The notes under the pieces are model-generated. The model was not told where the DNA came from. It saw only the letters and a program-made list of their open reading frames with translations, and did not search any database. From contig CALBTA010000111.1 of assembly GCA_937967755.1 (NCBI GenBank), forward strand, positions 1 to 5,591: DNA of 5,591 nt, given 5' to 3'. Below, in pieces: positions 1 through 5,175 of the stretch; within the stretch, counting starts at the first letter, position 1; every line of letters starts with the position of its first letter. Position numbers and translations under genes: made by a program. Source of the stretch: an uncultured Planctomycetaceae bacterium (GTDB lineage: Bacteria; Planctomycetota; Planctomycetia; Pirellulales; Pirellulaceae).

Positions 1-481
1 ACGCCTTCAGCCAGCGGGGAACCCAATCGCCCATCAGCGTGCGGCGGGCCAACTGCGGCGACTTGTGAACCGACCAGAACATGGTCGGCTGCAAATGCAA
101 CGAGACGAAAGGCAACTTCAACGCCTCATGGGCTAACCGCGACCCGAAACCCAAAGCCGAACCAACCAGCACGGTCTCACCAGCGGTCGCCAGTTGCTCA
201 ATCGCTTCGTATTGCATCCGCATCCCCGGCAAGATCGCCTCGCGGGCAATCAAACCGGAGGCCTTGCGGGGGTGCCAGATGGCGGGGTTCTTCGACAGTT
301 CGTCAAACTGCTCGGCCGTGCCAACTTCGTGAAACTTCAACCCGCAATTCTGGGCCAACTCGGCAAAGGCACCGTTGGTCGCCAACGTCACGTCGTGACC
401 GCGGCGCTGCAGTTCAACCCCAACACCGACAAATGGGTGTACGTCGCCATGACTGCCAGCGGGAAGAAGAATCGCTTTCAT
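1..481 (-). CDS. GT1/GT28-family glycosyltransferase, N-terminal part (truncated by window edge)
   Basis: Reading the minus strand from ATG at 481 gives 160 codons with no stop up to the window edge, so the C-terminal nucleotide-sugar-binding half is missing. The protein opens MKAILLPAGSHGDVHPFVGV. It continues with an RRGHDVTLATN strand, then GLKFHEVGT, and later VLVGSALGFGSRLAHE. This is the usual N-terminal Rossmann-like acceptor-binding domain of UDP-glycosyltransferases (GT28 N-terminal / MGT / sterol-glucosyltransferase type), with the glycine-rich GSHGDVHP loop at residues 9-16. Such enzymes transfer a sugar from a nucleotide donor to a lipid or small-molecule acceptor; the acceptor cannot be told here. 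The start is secure because an in-frame TAG lies at 503-505 and no start lies between. That TAG is also the stop of the upstream gene, 21 nt away, so co-transcription is likely. There is no good Shine-Dalgarno sequence, only GGG directly before ATG. Fold assignment is confident, substrate unknown. Confidence 0.85.
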   Translation of the reverse strand, partial: MKAILLPAGSHGDVHPFVGVGVELQRRGHDVTLATNGAFAELAQNCGLKFHEVGTAEQFDELSKNPAIWHPRKASGLIAREAILPGMRMQYEAIEQLATAGETVLVGSALGFGSRLAHEALKLPFVSLHLQPTMFWSVHKSPQLARRTLMGDWVPRWLKA

Positions 482-502
482 CCCAGCGATTCTATGGGAA
501 GA

Positions 503-1834
503 CTAGAAGACTCCACCACCGCCCAAGCCGCCGCCACCCAGCCCGCCACCTCCGAGGCCGCCACCACCGAATCCTCCGCCGCCAAAGCCACCGCCGCCTT
601 GGCCCCCTCCGCCCAGACCGCCGCCGAACCCGCCCTGTCCGCCGAGGCCTCCGCCCATTTGAAACGGGTTGGCCCCAGCACCTGAACTGATCGGTAGCAC
701 CAGGTCAGCAACCGGATAGACCTTGGTTGTCAGTTCGCTTTCGGCTTCCTCCGGCGTGGTGATTTGCAAAACCTCATCGCGAACGACGTAGGTCAGGTCC
801 ATTTCCTTCAGCATCAAACGCAACGCGCTGCGCAACGTGATGCCCTTCAGGTTGCGGGTGATGGGCGTGTCGCTACCGATCCCAACATCCTCCAAAGCCC
901 GATGGTCAATTTGAATTTCTATCCCGTGCAAGTCCTTTAGATAGTCAATGACGTCTTGCAGCGGCGTTTCGATGAACTCCAGCGTGGTCGCGTCCTCGAG
1001 CGCCGCAAAGATTTTCTCTTCAGCCCCGCCCTGCTTGGCGAGATCGATCGACGCGTACTTCTTCCTTCGCAGCGTTAACTCTTCCCAAACCTGCGGATCG
1101 GGATAGGTGATCGGTGGTTCGTCGGCGAACGGCACGTGCGCTTTCTCCACTTGGAACAAGGCGTCCACCACCCCTTTCTGTCTCGCCTCGCGGACGGCCA
1201 TCATGTCGCGAACGTAACCCGTTGTGCGCGAAGTGAGCACGGCCGAGGTCATGGTCGGGTTGTTGGGAGCCAGATCGCGCGCCTGGTAGGCGGCGGCTTC
1301 CGCCTCGCGGTAACGGCCTTCGTCCATCAGCGAGTTGTAGCGGGCGATGATTTGGTTGATCTTCTCCTCGCGCCGGGATGCTTCGGAAATGACACGATCC
1401 CGCTCGCGCCGCGCCGCTTCGCGCTCCGAGCGGAGCTGGTCACGCTCGTCCTTAACGATCTGTCTTCGCTGGGCTTCTTTGATGGAGGTAATTAGTTGAT
1501 CGCGAAGTTGGGCGCGAACTTCGGCGGAAACGTCCGGCGAACGTTCTACGTTTTGCAGCGTCAGTTTCAAGTCGGCAATCGCGCCTTGCGGGTCGGTGTC
1601 GAACAAAGTCCGCGACTGCGTCAGTTGATGCTCAACTTCGGCCAAAATGATTTCCTCGGAGAGCCGCTTCTGGTTTTCGACCTCATCCAGAAACGCCCCT
1701 TCTTCCGCCAGAAAGTTATCAAGGGCCGAATCTTGTGCGATGACAGGCGAGCCGAAGCTGACCAGCACGATGCACGATACTGCGCACGTAGCGGGGAGCG
1801 CGCAAAGCCTGCCCGCGATGGTTGTGGAGAGCAC
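503..1834 (-). CDS. Secreted protein with coiled coil, STN-like (secretin short N-domain) region and glycine-rich tail
   Basis: The protein has 443 residues. Residues 1-33 look like a Sec signal peptide (hydrophobic ALPATCAVSCIVLVSF, probable cleavage VIA|QD). Residues 45-165 are highly charged and helical, with an Arg/Glu-rich coiled coil at about 120-160. A TPR-like helix pair (YNSLMDEGRYREAEAAAYQARDLAPNNP) covers about 166-193. Residues 283-360 (TLEFIETPLQDVIDYL, then ITLRSALRLMLKEMDLTY and VLQITT) match the pattern of the secretin/TonB short N-domain. YPVADLVLP follows, as in many planctomycete proteins annotated secretin-like. No secretin beta-barrel follows. Instead the protein ends in a tail at 393-443 with 38 glycines in 51 residues, including seven GGGGX units. 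The start is GTG, supported by a good Shine-Dalgarno sequence 8 nt upstream. It is probably exported to the periplasm or cell envelope; its function is unknown. The glycosyltransferase gene follows 21 nt downstream. Confidence 0.85.
   Translation of the reverse strand: MLSTTIAGRLCALPATCAVSCIVLVSFGSPVIAQDSALDNFLAEEGAFLDEVENQKRLSEEIILAEVEHQLTQSRTLFDTDPQGAIADLKLTLQNVERSPDVSAEVRAQLRDQLITSIKEAQRRQIVKDERDQLRSEREAARRERDRVISEASRREEKINQIIARYNSLMDEGRYREAEAAAYQARDLAPNNPTMTSAVLTSRTTGYVRDMMAVREARQKGVVDALFQVEKAHVPFADEPPITYPDPQVWEELTLRRKKYASIDLAKQGGAEEKIFAALEDATTLEFIETPLQDVIDYLKDLHGIEIQIDHRALEDVGIGSDTPITRNLKGITLRSALRLMLKEMDLTYVVRDEVLQITTPEEAESELTTKVYPVADLVLPISSGAGANPFQMGGGLGGQGGFGGGLGGGGQGGGGFGGGGFGGGGLGGGGLGGGGLGGGGVF
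506..658 (-). repeat. Gly-rich tail encoding degenerate 15-bp (GGGGX) tandem units
   Basis: This segment codes for residues 393-443 of the secreted STN-like protein. The protein pattern becomes regular towards the end, where seven GGGG blocks are separated by single Q, F, F, L, L, L and V residues. At DNA level each glycine block uses a different codon combination, for example ggc-gga-ggg-ggc, ggt-ggt-ggc-ggc and gga-ggt-ggc-ggg. The repeat is therefore conserved as protein rather than as a fresh DNA duplication. The last residues are VF before TAG. Plus-strand reading frames across this stretch are alanine- or proline-rich shadows. Confidence 0.85.
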
Positions 1835-1842
1835 TTGCGATA

Positions 1843-1847
1843 CCTCT
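1843..1847 (-). promoter_or_regulatory. Shine-Dalgarno AGAGG for the GTG start at 1834
   Basis: On the minus strand AGAGG (within AAGAGGT) ends 8 nt before GTG. This supports the GTG at 1832-1834 as the true start of the secreted STN-like protein. The encoded N-terminus then gives a well-formed signal peptide. No ATG in frame offers a better choice. Confidence 0.7.
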
Positions 1848-1862
1848 TGTGTTTTGGTGAGA

Positions 1863-1899
1863 CGGGTAGCTGAACCGTTACCCGCGGCTAAATGCCGCG
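1863..1899 (-). promoter_or_regulatory. Two overlapping hairpins in the leader of the secreted-protein gene
   Basis: On the minus-strand transcript the first stem is CGCGGC-ATTTA-GCCGCG (1899 down to 1883). The second is CGGGTA, a 10-nt loop, then TACCCG (1884 down to 1863). They share bases 1883-1884, so both cannot form completely at once. The second stem ends 28 nt before the GTG start. No U-tract follows, so neither is a classical terminator. A leader role is inference only; 6-bp stems are common by chance. Confidence 0.3.
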
Positions 1900-2055
1900 A
1901 GCCACTCCAGTCTTCTCAAGAGACCGCAAGACCATGTCCTGGTACCCCCTTGCGAGCAATTAAGCTGGCCGTTGTCGTTTTAGGCAGTGTTCCGAGCCGC
2001 CTGCGACAAACTCGCAAGATAGGTCGCTATAAAAGACGAGCGAGTAGATAGGGGT

Positions 2056-2084
2056 AGCCTAAGCGGTTCCAGCTGGAATTGCAA
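2056..2084 (-). promoter_or_regulatory. Weak promoter candidate with embedded 12-bp palindrome (possible operator)
   Basis: On the minus strand TTGCAA and TAGGCT stand 17 nt apart, matching sigma70 -35 and -10 consensus at 4 of 6 and 3 of 6 positions. The spacer contains the perfect palindrome TTCCAGCTGGAA (2067-2078). Outer GC pairs continue the symmetry after a two-base mismatch (GCAA on one side, CCGC on the other). If it is a promoter, it would drive the secreted-protein/glycosyltransferase pair with a long leader of roughly 215 nt. The promoter match is weak. Confidence 0.3.
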
Positions 2085-2159
2085 ACAGAATCCGGCCGAA
2101 ATGTCGAAATGCTGGGCGACTGCGCTGCGTGACGCTAGTCACAACGATGAGCCGGAACT

Positions 2160-2948
2160 TCAAGGGCGATCGAAATTGATCGCCTCGGGGACCCAGAAGG
2201 TGCAGACCAGCGAATTCCGTACGCCGGCGTCACGCTTGATCATTTCGCGGCCGTGCCAGCTTTTCTTTTGCAGGCAATTGTTGACCGCAAAAGCAAAGCC
2301 GCTGTTGGGAATGAACGGAAAGCGTTTGATTTCCCGGAACCGCTTGCACTTGCGGGTGATTCCTTGCAGGCTGAGTTTGCGTTTGTACAGCGATGTGCCA
2401 AGGTCCTTCTGGCTCTCGTCTTGCGGTAGATAGATCATCATCGTGACGACTTTCTTCCGCGTATCGGGGTGGGGTGCGATGCGATAGCCGGAAACGTCGC
2501 GCACCAGCCGCGGTCGAGGGCCGCACTCAATCTGCTCGACGTCTTTGATTCCAAATCGCCAAGACAGGTCGGTTTTCAATTGCCGAAAGACGCCGGCCTT
2601 GAATTCATCGGACAACACCGCTTCGACAACCGACGCCCAAAGTTCGCGGGCTGGTTCTTCCATCGCCGCCAGGCCACTGCGATCAAGTTGGTAATACGAC
2701 CGTGTCGGCGTGCCATCGTCCAGCACTTTACTGTCCTGCGCCTGGTAGCTTTTCGGATCGGGAAGATTCGTTAGCATCTGCTGGTAGACGTCGGTGGGGA
2801 AAATATCTCGGGCGAAGAGGTGAGAGAAAGGGGCGTCCGAAACGTCGGCCAGTTCAAACGCTCTGACAATGTGCGGCATCATCGCAGATTGCGCAGAAGA
2901 AGAAATGCGACGCCGCGTCGCGGTTGCCGGCATGGTGGTTACGCTCAT
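2160..2948 (-). CDS. 2-oxoglutarate/Fe(II)-dependent oxygenase family protein
   Basis: The protein has 262 residues, counting from ATG at 2948. The double-stranded beta-helix signature is readable. The metal ligands are H160 and D162 in APHPDT, and H232 in KSWHG. The likely 2-oxoglutarate-binding residue is R244 in AGVRNSLVCTFW, which resembles the family's G-x-R-x-S-(L/V) strand. TMMIYLPQD follows the HxD motif, as expected. These enzymes couple 2-oxoglutarate decarboxylation to hydroxylation or related oxidation; the substrate here is unknown. Residues 1-24 are Ser/Thr/Arg/Met-rich and show no clear signal peptide, so the protein is probably cytoplasmic. ATG at 2948 is preferred over GTG at 2951 because GAGG lies 5 nt before the ATG and too close to the GTG. 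The segment between HxD and the distal His (about 185-210) is very basic. The gene stands alone, divergent from the pentapeptide-repeat gene. Confidence 0.8.
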   Translation of the reverse strand: MSVTTMPATATRRRISSSAQSAMMPHIVRAFELADVSDAPFSHLFARDIFPTDVYQQMLTNLPDPKSYQAQDSKVLDDGTPTRSYYQLDRSGLAAMEEPARELWASVVEAVLSDEFKAGVFRQLKTDLSWRFGIKDVEQIECGPRPRLVRDVSGYRIAPHPDTRKKVVTMMIYLPQDESQKDLGTSLYKRKLSLQGITRKCKRFREIKRFPFIPNSGFAFAVNNCLQKKSWHGREMIKRDAGVRNSLVCTFWVPEAINFDRP

Positions 2949-2953
2949 CACTG

Positions 2954-2957
2954 CCTC
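2954..2957 (-). promoter_or_regulatory. Shine-Dalgarno GAGG deciding ATG 2948 over GTG 2951
   Basis: On the minus strand the order is GAGG, CAGTG, ATG. The spacing is 5 nt to ATG at 2948 but only 2 nt to the GTG at 2951. The ATG is therefore the likelier start of the oxygenase gene. Confidence 0.5.
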
Positions 2958-3097
2958 GGTCGATTCGGTGCTGGTGGAATTTCGGAATTGATTCGCGCCG
3001 CTGGCGAGATAGTTCTCCGATGTTATCGGGCGGGTTCTACCAACAACTGCGAAAAAAGAACAGGTTGAAACGGGCCGATCAGCAGCGACGCCTTCAG

Positions 3098-3130
3098 TTG
3101 CGTGCTTTTCGGGTGAAAACTGGTTATATT
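3098..3130 (+). promoter_or_regulatory. Tentative promoter for the pentapeptide-repeat gene
   Basis: A -10-like TATATT lies at 3125-3130, in the most AT-rich part of the divergent spacer 2949-3216 and about 87 nt before the ATG. TTGCGT at 3098-3103 is the best -35-like hexamer, but its 21-nt spacing is too long. TGCTTT at 3103-3108 has 16-nt spacing but a poor match. Reading the hexamer as TTATAT gives TGG directly before it, like an extended -10. The leader that follows could form a GCTGGC/GCCAGC stem (3176-3181 with 3194-3199). I see no convincing promoter for the divergent oxygenase gene in the same spacer. Confidence 0.3.
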
Positions 3131-3216
3131 TGTCGCATTGCCGGTGGCATCAATTTCAAGGGGCGAACCGCGCTGGCTGGCTTCGCCTGCACTGCCAGCA
3201 TTGAGCCGGGGGGCCC

Positions 3217-3849
3217 ATGGTTCAAATCAAGCAGAAGCAAACGGGAAAGGTGCTCTGGGAAGGGCCCGCCGATTCGCTAGTGGGGCAAAAGTTGGCGAGC
3301 ACCCATTTACCCGGGGCGGACTTTTCCGGCGTTGACTTAACCGGCGTCGACTTTCGTAACGCGGATCTGCGAAACGCCGACTTCACCGATGCAATGGGCG
3401 ACAAGATCTACTTCCACTCGGCCGACATCAGCGGCGCGAAGTTCGACCGCGCGAAAATGGCCGACGCCAACTTTACCGACGTTCGCGCCAACGAGACTTC
3501 TTTCGAAAACGCCCGCCTTCCCAAAGCGTTGTTTCGGTACGCCAAAGTGATCCAGTGTAGTTTTGTGGAAGCTGACTTGACGGGCGCGGACTTGAGCAGC
3601 GGCGATATGCGCAGCGACTTTGATCACGCGGTATTATCTTCCGTTGATTTTCGCGGCAGTGACCTGAGCGGTGCCAATTTTACAGCCGCCGATTTGCGGG
3701 GCGCGGTGCTCGTCGGTGCCAATCTCAGCGGTGCAAACATGTCTCGCGCGAAGACCGAAGGAGCAACTGACCCGCTGGGGCATAAGATGTCGGCAAAGAA
3801 AGCCGTCGCTAAAGCGCCCTGGTGGAAGTTTTGGGAAACGGGCGGTTAG
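3217..3849 (+). CDS. Pentapeptide-repeat protein with Trp-rich C-terminal tail
   Basis: The protein has 210 residues. After a short N-terminal cap (VQIKQKQTGKVLWEG), residues about 29-177 are pentapeptide repeats of the A(D/N)LXX class, such as PGADFSGVDL, RNADLRNADF and GANLSGANM. About 30 repeats predict a right-handed quadrilateral beta-helix of roughly seven coils. The central hydrophobic residues fall at 31, 36, 41 and so on to 131, then shift by one to 135, 140 and so on to 175. One residue is therefore missing near 132-135. The C-terminus (about 178-210) is Lys/Ala-rich and ends KAPWWKFWETGG. There is no signal peptide, so the protein is probably cytoplasmic. An in-frame TGA at 3202-3204 makes ATG 3217 the first possible start; the preceding GGGGGG may serve as a poor ribosome site. 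Pentapeptide proteins include DNA-mimic gyrase regulators and many of unknown role. Nothing here fixes the function. Confidence 0.9.
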   Translation: MVQIKQKQTGKVLWEGPADSLVGQKLASTHLPGADFSGVDLTGVDFRNADLRNADFTDAMGDKIYFHSADISGAKFDRAKMADANFTDVRANETSFENARLPKALFRYAKVIQCSFVEADLTGADLSSGDMRSDFDHAVLSSVDFRGSDLSGANFTAADLRGAVLVGANLSGANMSRAKTEGATDPLGHKMSAKKAVAKAPWWKFWETGG

Positions 3850-3850
3850 G

Positions 3851-5002
3851 CTATTCGTCAACAAAAACTTCGCTCAAGTCCATTCCATCCAAGCGCCGTT
3901 GAATTAGCCCACTGATTTGATCGGCACACTGCTGGTACATCTCTTCCGTGCCGCCGATTGGGTCGGAAACATCACCTCCATCAGGGCAAAGCACGTGGAC
4001 GCGGTCAGCCGATTCAGGCCACTGCGAAACGATCGCATGACGGTGGCTGCCGGTCATTGTGAAGATGAAGTCGGCCTGGTGTACCAACGACTGCCGCAGC
4101 GGCTGGCTGATGTGCCCGCTGAGGTCGAGGTCTTGTTTGCGAACCACGTCCATCGCCTCCGCGGCCGCCCTTCCGCCGTTGGCTGCGGCAATTCCGGCCG
4201 AAGCGATTGTAAACCCGCGGTCCTCAACTTCTTCGACCTTGCAATTCAGCCGCTTGGCCAGAATCCCCCGGGCGAGCGCTTCGGCCATGGGGCTGCGGCA
4301 GGTGTTTCCGGTGCAGACGAACAGAATTTGCCAGCTTCCCAACCGCCGCAAATTACCGGGCGAAATCACCCCTTGCCGAAGAACCTTGATGCGGTCCTCG
4401 TTGACTTGAATCACGGTCGAAGCCTGACCAAACTGGCAACGCCCGTCGTCAAGCACTAAATCGACGGCATCGCCCACTTCTTCGAGCACCTGATCGGGCG
4501 AAACGGGGTCGCCGCTGCCTGTCTTATTGGCGCTGGTCAGCGCCAGCGGCCCTGTCAGCAGTCGCATCGCATCGACGACCAGCCCGGTGGCCGGCACACG
4601 CAGTCCCAATGTGCCGTTGGGGCAGACGGAGTCTTGAACGCCGGCCGGCAAGCGGGCGACAAGACTTTCTGAGCGGTCGACCGGAAGCACGATCGTCAGC
4701 GGCCCGGGCCAACACCGCCGGGCCAGCCGCTGCGCCAGGGGCGACATTTCCGGCACATAATCCAACGCGTCGTCAATGCTCTTCACCGCCAGCGCGAAAG
4801 GGTGATTGGCTCCGCGGCCTTTGATCTCGGCCATGCGGGCCACGGCGGTTTCGTCCACCGCGCTGGCAGCCAGCCCGTAGATCGTTTCGGTCGGAAACGC
4901 GACGACCCCGCCTTCAGACAGCGCCTGAACCGCCCGATGCACCACATCACGCAGATCACCGGCAGCCCGGGCTTTGGCAACATCGATAACCTTGGCGGGC
5001 AT
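3851..5002 (-). CDS. Fusion: TsaC/Sua5/YrdC threonylcarbamoyl-AMP synthase plus LMW protein (arginine/tyrosine) phosphatase
   Basis: The protein has 383 residues in two enzyme domains. Residues about 15-215 are a YrdC/Sua5 domain, with GGVVAFPTETIYGLA (31-45), EIKGRGANHPFALAV (59-73), WPGPLTIVLP (98-107) and ALTSANKTG (154-162). This family makes threonylcarbamoyl-AMP from threonine, bicarbonate and ATP for the universal tRNA t6A37 modification. Residues 224-383 are a low-molecular-weight phosphatase domain. Its P-loop is CTGNTCRS, with nucleophile C230 and R236; SAG follows at 268-270, FTMTGSH at 314-320, and DPIGG at 347-351 with D347 as the likely general acid. T234 in the P-loop is the residue type found in YwlE-like phosphoarginine phosphatases, whereas classical tyrosine phosphatases carry Ile or a similar residue. 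All key residues of both domains appear present. There is one ATG choice, with an in-frame stop shortly upstream, and no clear Shine-Dalgarno sequence. The gene has its own promoter and converges on the pentapeptide gene. Confidence 0.93.
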   Translation of the reverse strand: MPAKVIDVAKARAAGDLRDVVHRAVQALSEGGVVAFPTETIYGLAASAVDETAVARMAEIKGRGANHPFALAVKSIDDALDYVPEMSPLAQRLARRCWPGPLTIVLPVDRSESLVARLPAGVQDSVCPNGTLGLRVPATGLVVDAMRLLTGPLALTSANKTGSGDPVSPDQVLEEVGDAVDLVLDDGRCQFGQASTVIQVNEDRIKVLRQGVISPGNLRRLGSWQILFVCTGNTCRSPMAEALARGILAKRLNCKVEEVEDRGFTIASAGIAAANGGRAAAEAMDVVRKQDLDLSGHISQPLRQSLVHQADFIFTMTGSHRHAIVSQWPESADRVHVLCPDGGDVSDPIGGTEEMYQQCADQISGLIQRRLDGMDLSEVFVDE

Positions 5003-5043
5003 GGGCGAACGCTGTGGAGAGAAGAAACAGGGCGTAATGTGTT

Positions 5044-5073
5044 ACTATACGGGAAGTTATGACCGATGGTCAA
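5044..5073 (-). promoter_or_regulatory. Sigma70-like promoter of the TsaC-phosphatase gene with overlapping GGTCA half-sites
   Basis: On the minus strand TTGACC (5068-5073) and TATAGT (5044-5049) are separated by 18 nt. Both hexamers match consensus at 5 of 6 positions. The expected transcription start near 5037 gives a leader of about 35 nt before ATG 5002. An inverted repeat TGACC-GAT-GGTCA (5060-5072) overlaps the -35 box, and a third GGTCA lies at 5075-5079, so a bound regulator could block or aid the polymerase. The promoter is well supported by sequence; the operator idea is inference. Confidence 0.65.
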
Positions 5074-5175
5074 CGGTCAGGAACCAGCTCTGCGCAAGCG
5101 CCTAGCGAAGTCGTAATAGTCCAAACATTGAACATCCAGCGCAACAACCGCCAAGCGACTGCGTAGAATGCCCTA

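Larger units (their letters stand above)
1835..2159. other. 325-nt non-coding spacer: leader of the secreted-protein gene and 3' region of the oxygenase gene
   Basis: Both flanking genes are on the minus strand, so this stretch should hold the end of the oxygenase transcript and the promoter and leader of the secreted-protein gene. It contains the 12-bp palindrome TTCCAGCTGGAA (2067-2078). A weak promoter candidate is TTGCAA (2079-2084), a 17-nt gap, then TAGGCT (2056-2061), with the palindrome filling that gap. Two overlapping hairpins lie at 1863-1899. A small stem, GTGAC-GCTA-GTCAC, lies at 2129-2142 just after the oxygenase stop, with no T-tract. The open frames seen on the plus strand here have no recognisable protein features, and I see no RNA gene or mobile element. 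Confidence 0.6.

Noticed and set aside
194..685. Plus-strand 163-residue open frame, Ala-rich at its end
   Set aside because: It is antisense to the glycosyltransferase start and the Gly-rich tail. The Ala-rich end is just the complement of glycine codons, and the rest matches no family.
1949..2018. 8-bp inverted repeat CTTGCGAG / CTCGCAAG with 54 nt between
   Set aside because: In about 325 nt of spacer nearly one such 8-bp pair is expected by chance. The arms do not extend.
2129..2142. GTGAC-GCTA-GTCAC stem as terminator of the oxygenase gene
   Set aside because: The stem is only 5 bp and no T-tract follows on the minus strand, so a terminator call is not supported.
2101..2433. Plus-strand 110-residue open frame
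   Set aside because: It mostly overlaps the oxygenase gene in antisense, including its distal His/Arg region. It has no recognisable motif or ribosome site.
3217..3849. Assignment as a gyrase-protecting Qnr/MfpA-type protein
   Set aside because: The pentapeptide fold alone does not show this function, and I see no neighbouring gene that supports it.
3917..4459. Plus-strand 180-residue open frame
   Set aside because: It lies wholly antisense to the phosphatase and YrdC domains, whose conserved motifs are read on the minus strand.
5113..5169. Plus-strand promoter for the NHL gene (TAATAG 5113, TTGAAC 5128, TAGAAT 5164)
   Set aside because: None of these hexamers pair at acceptable spacing. 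TTGAAC to TAGAAT is 30 nt, so no promoter is called.
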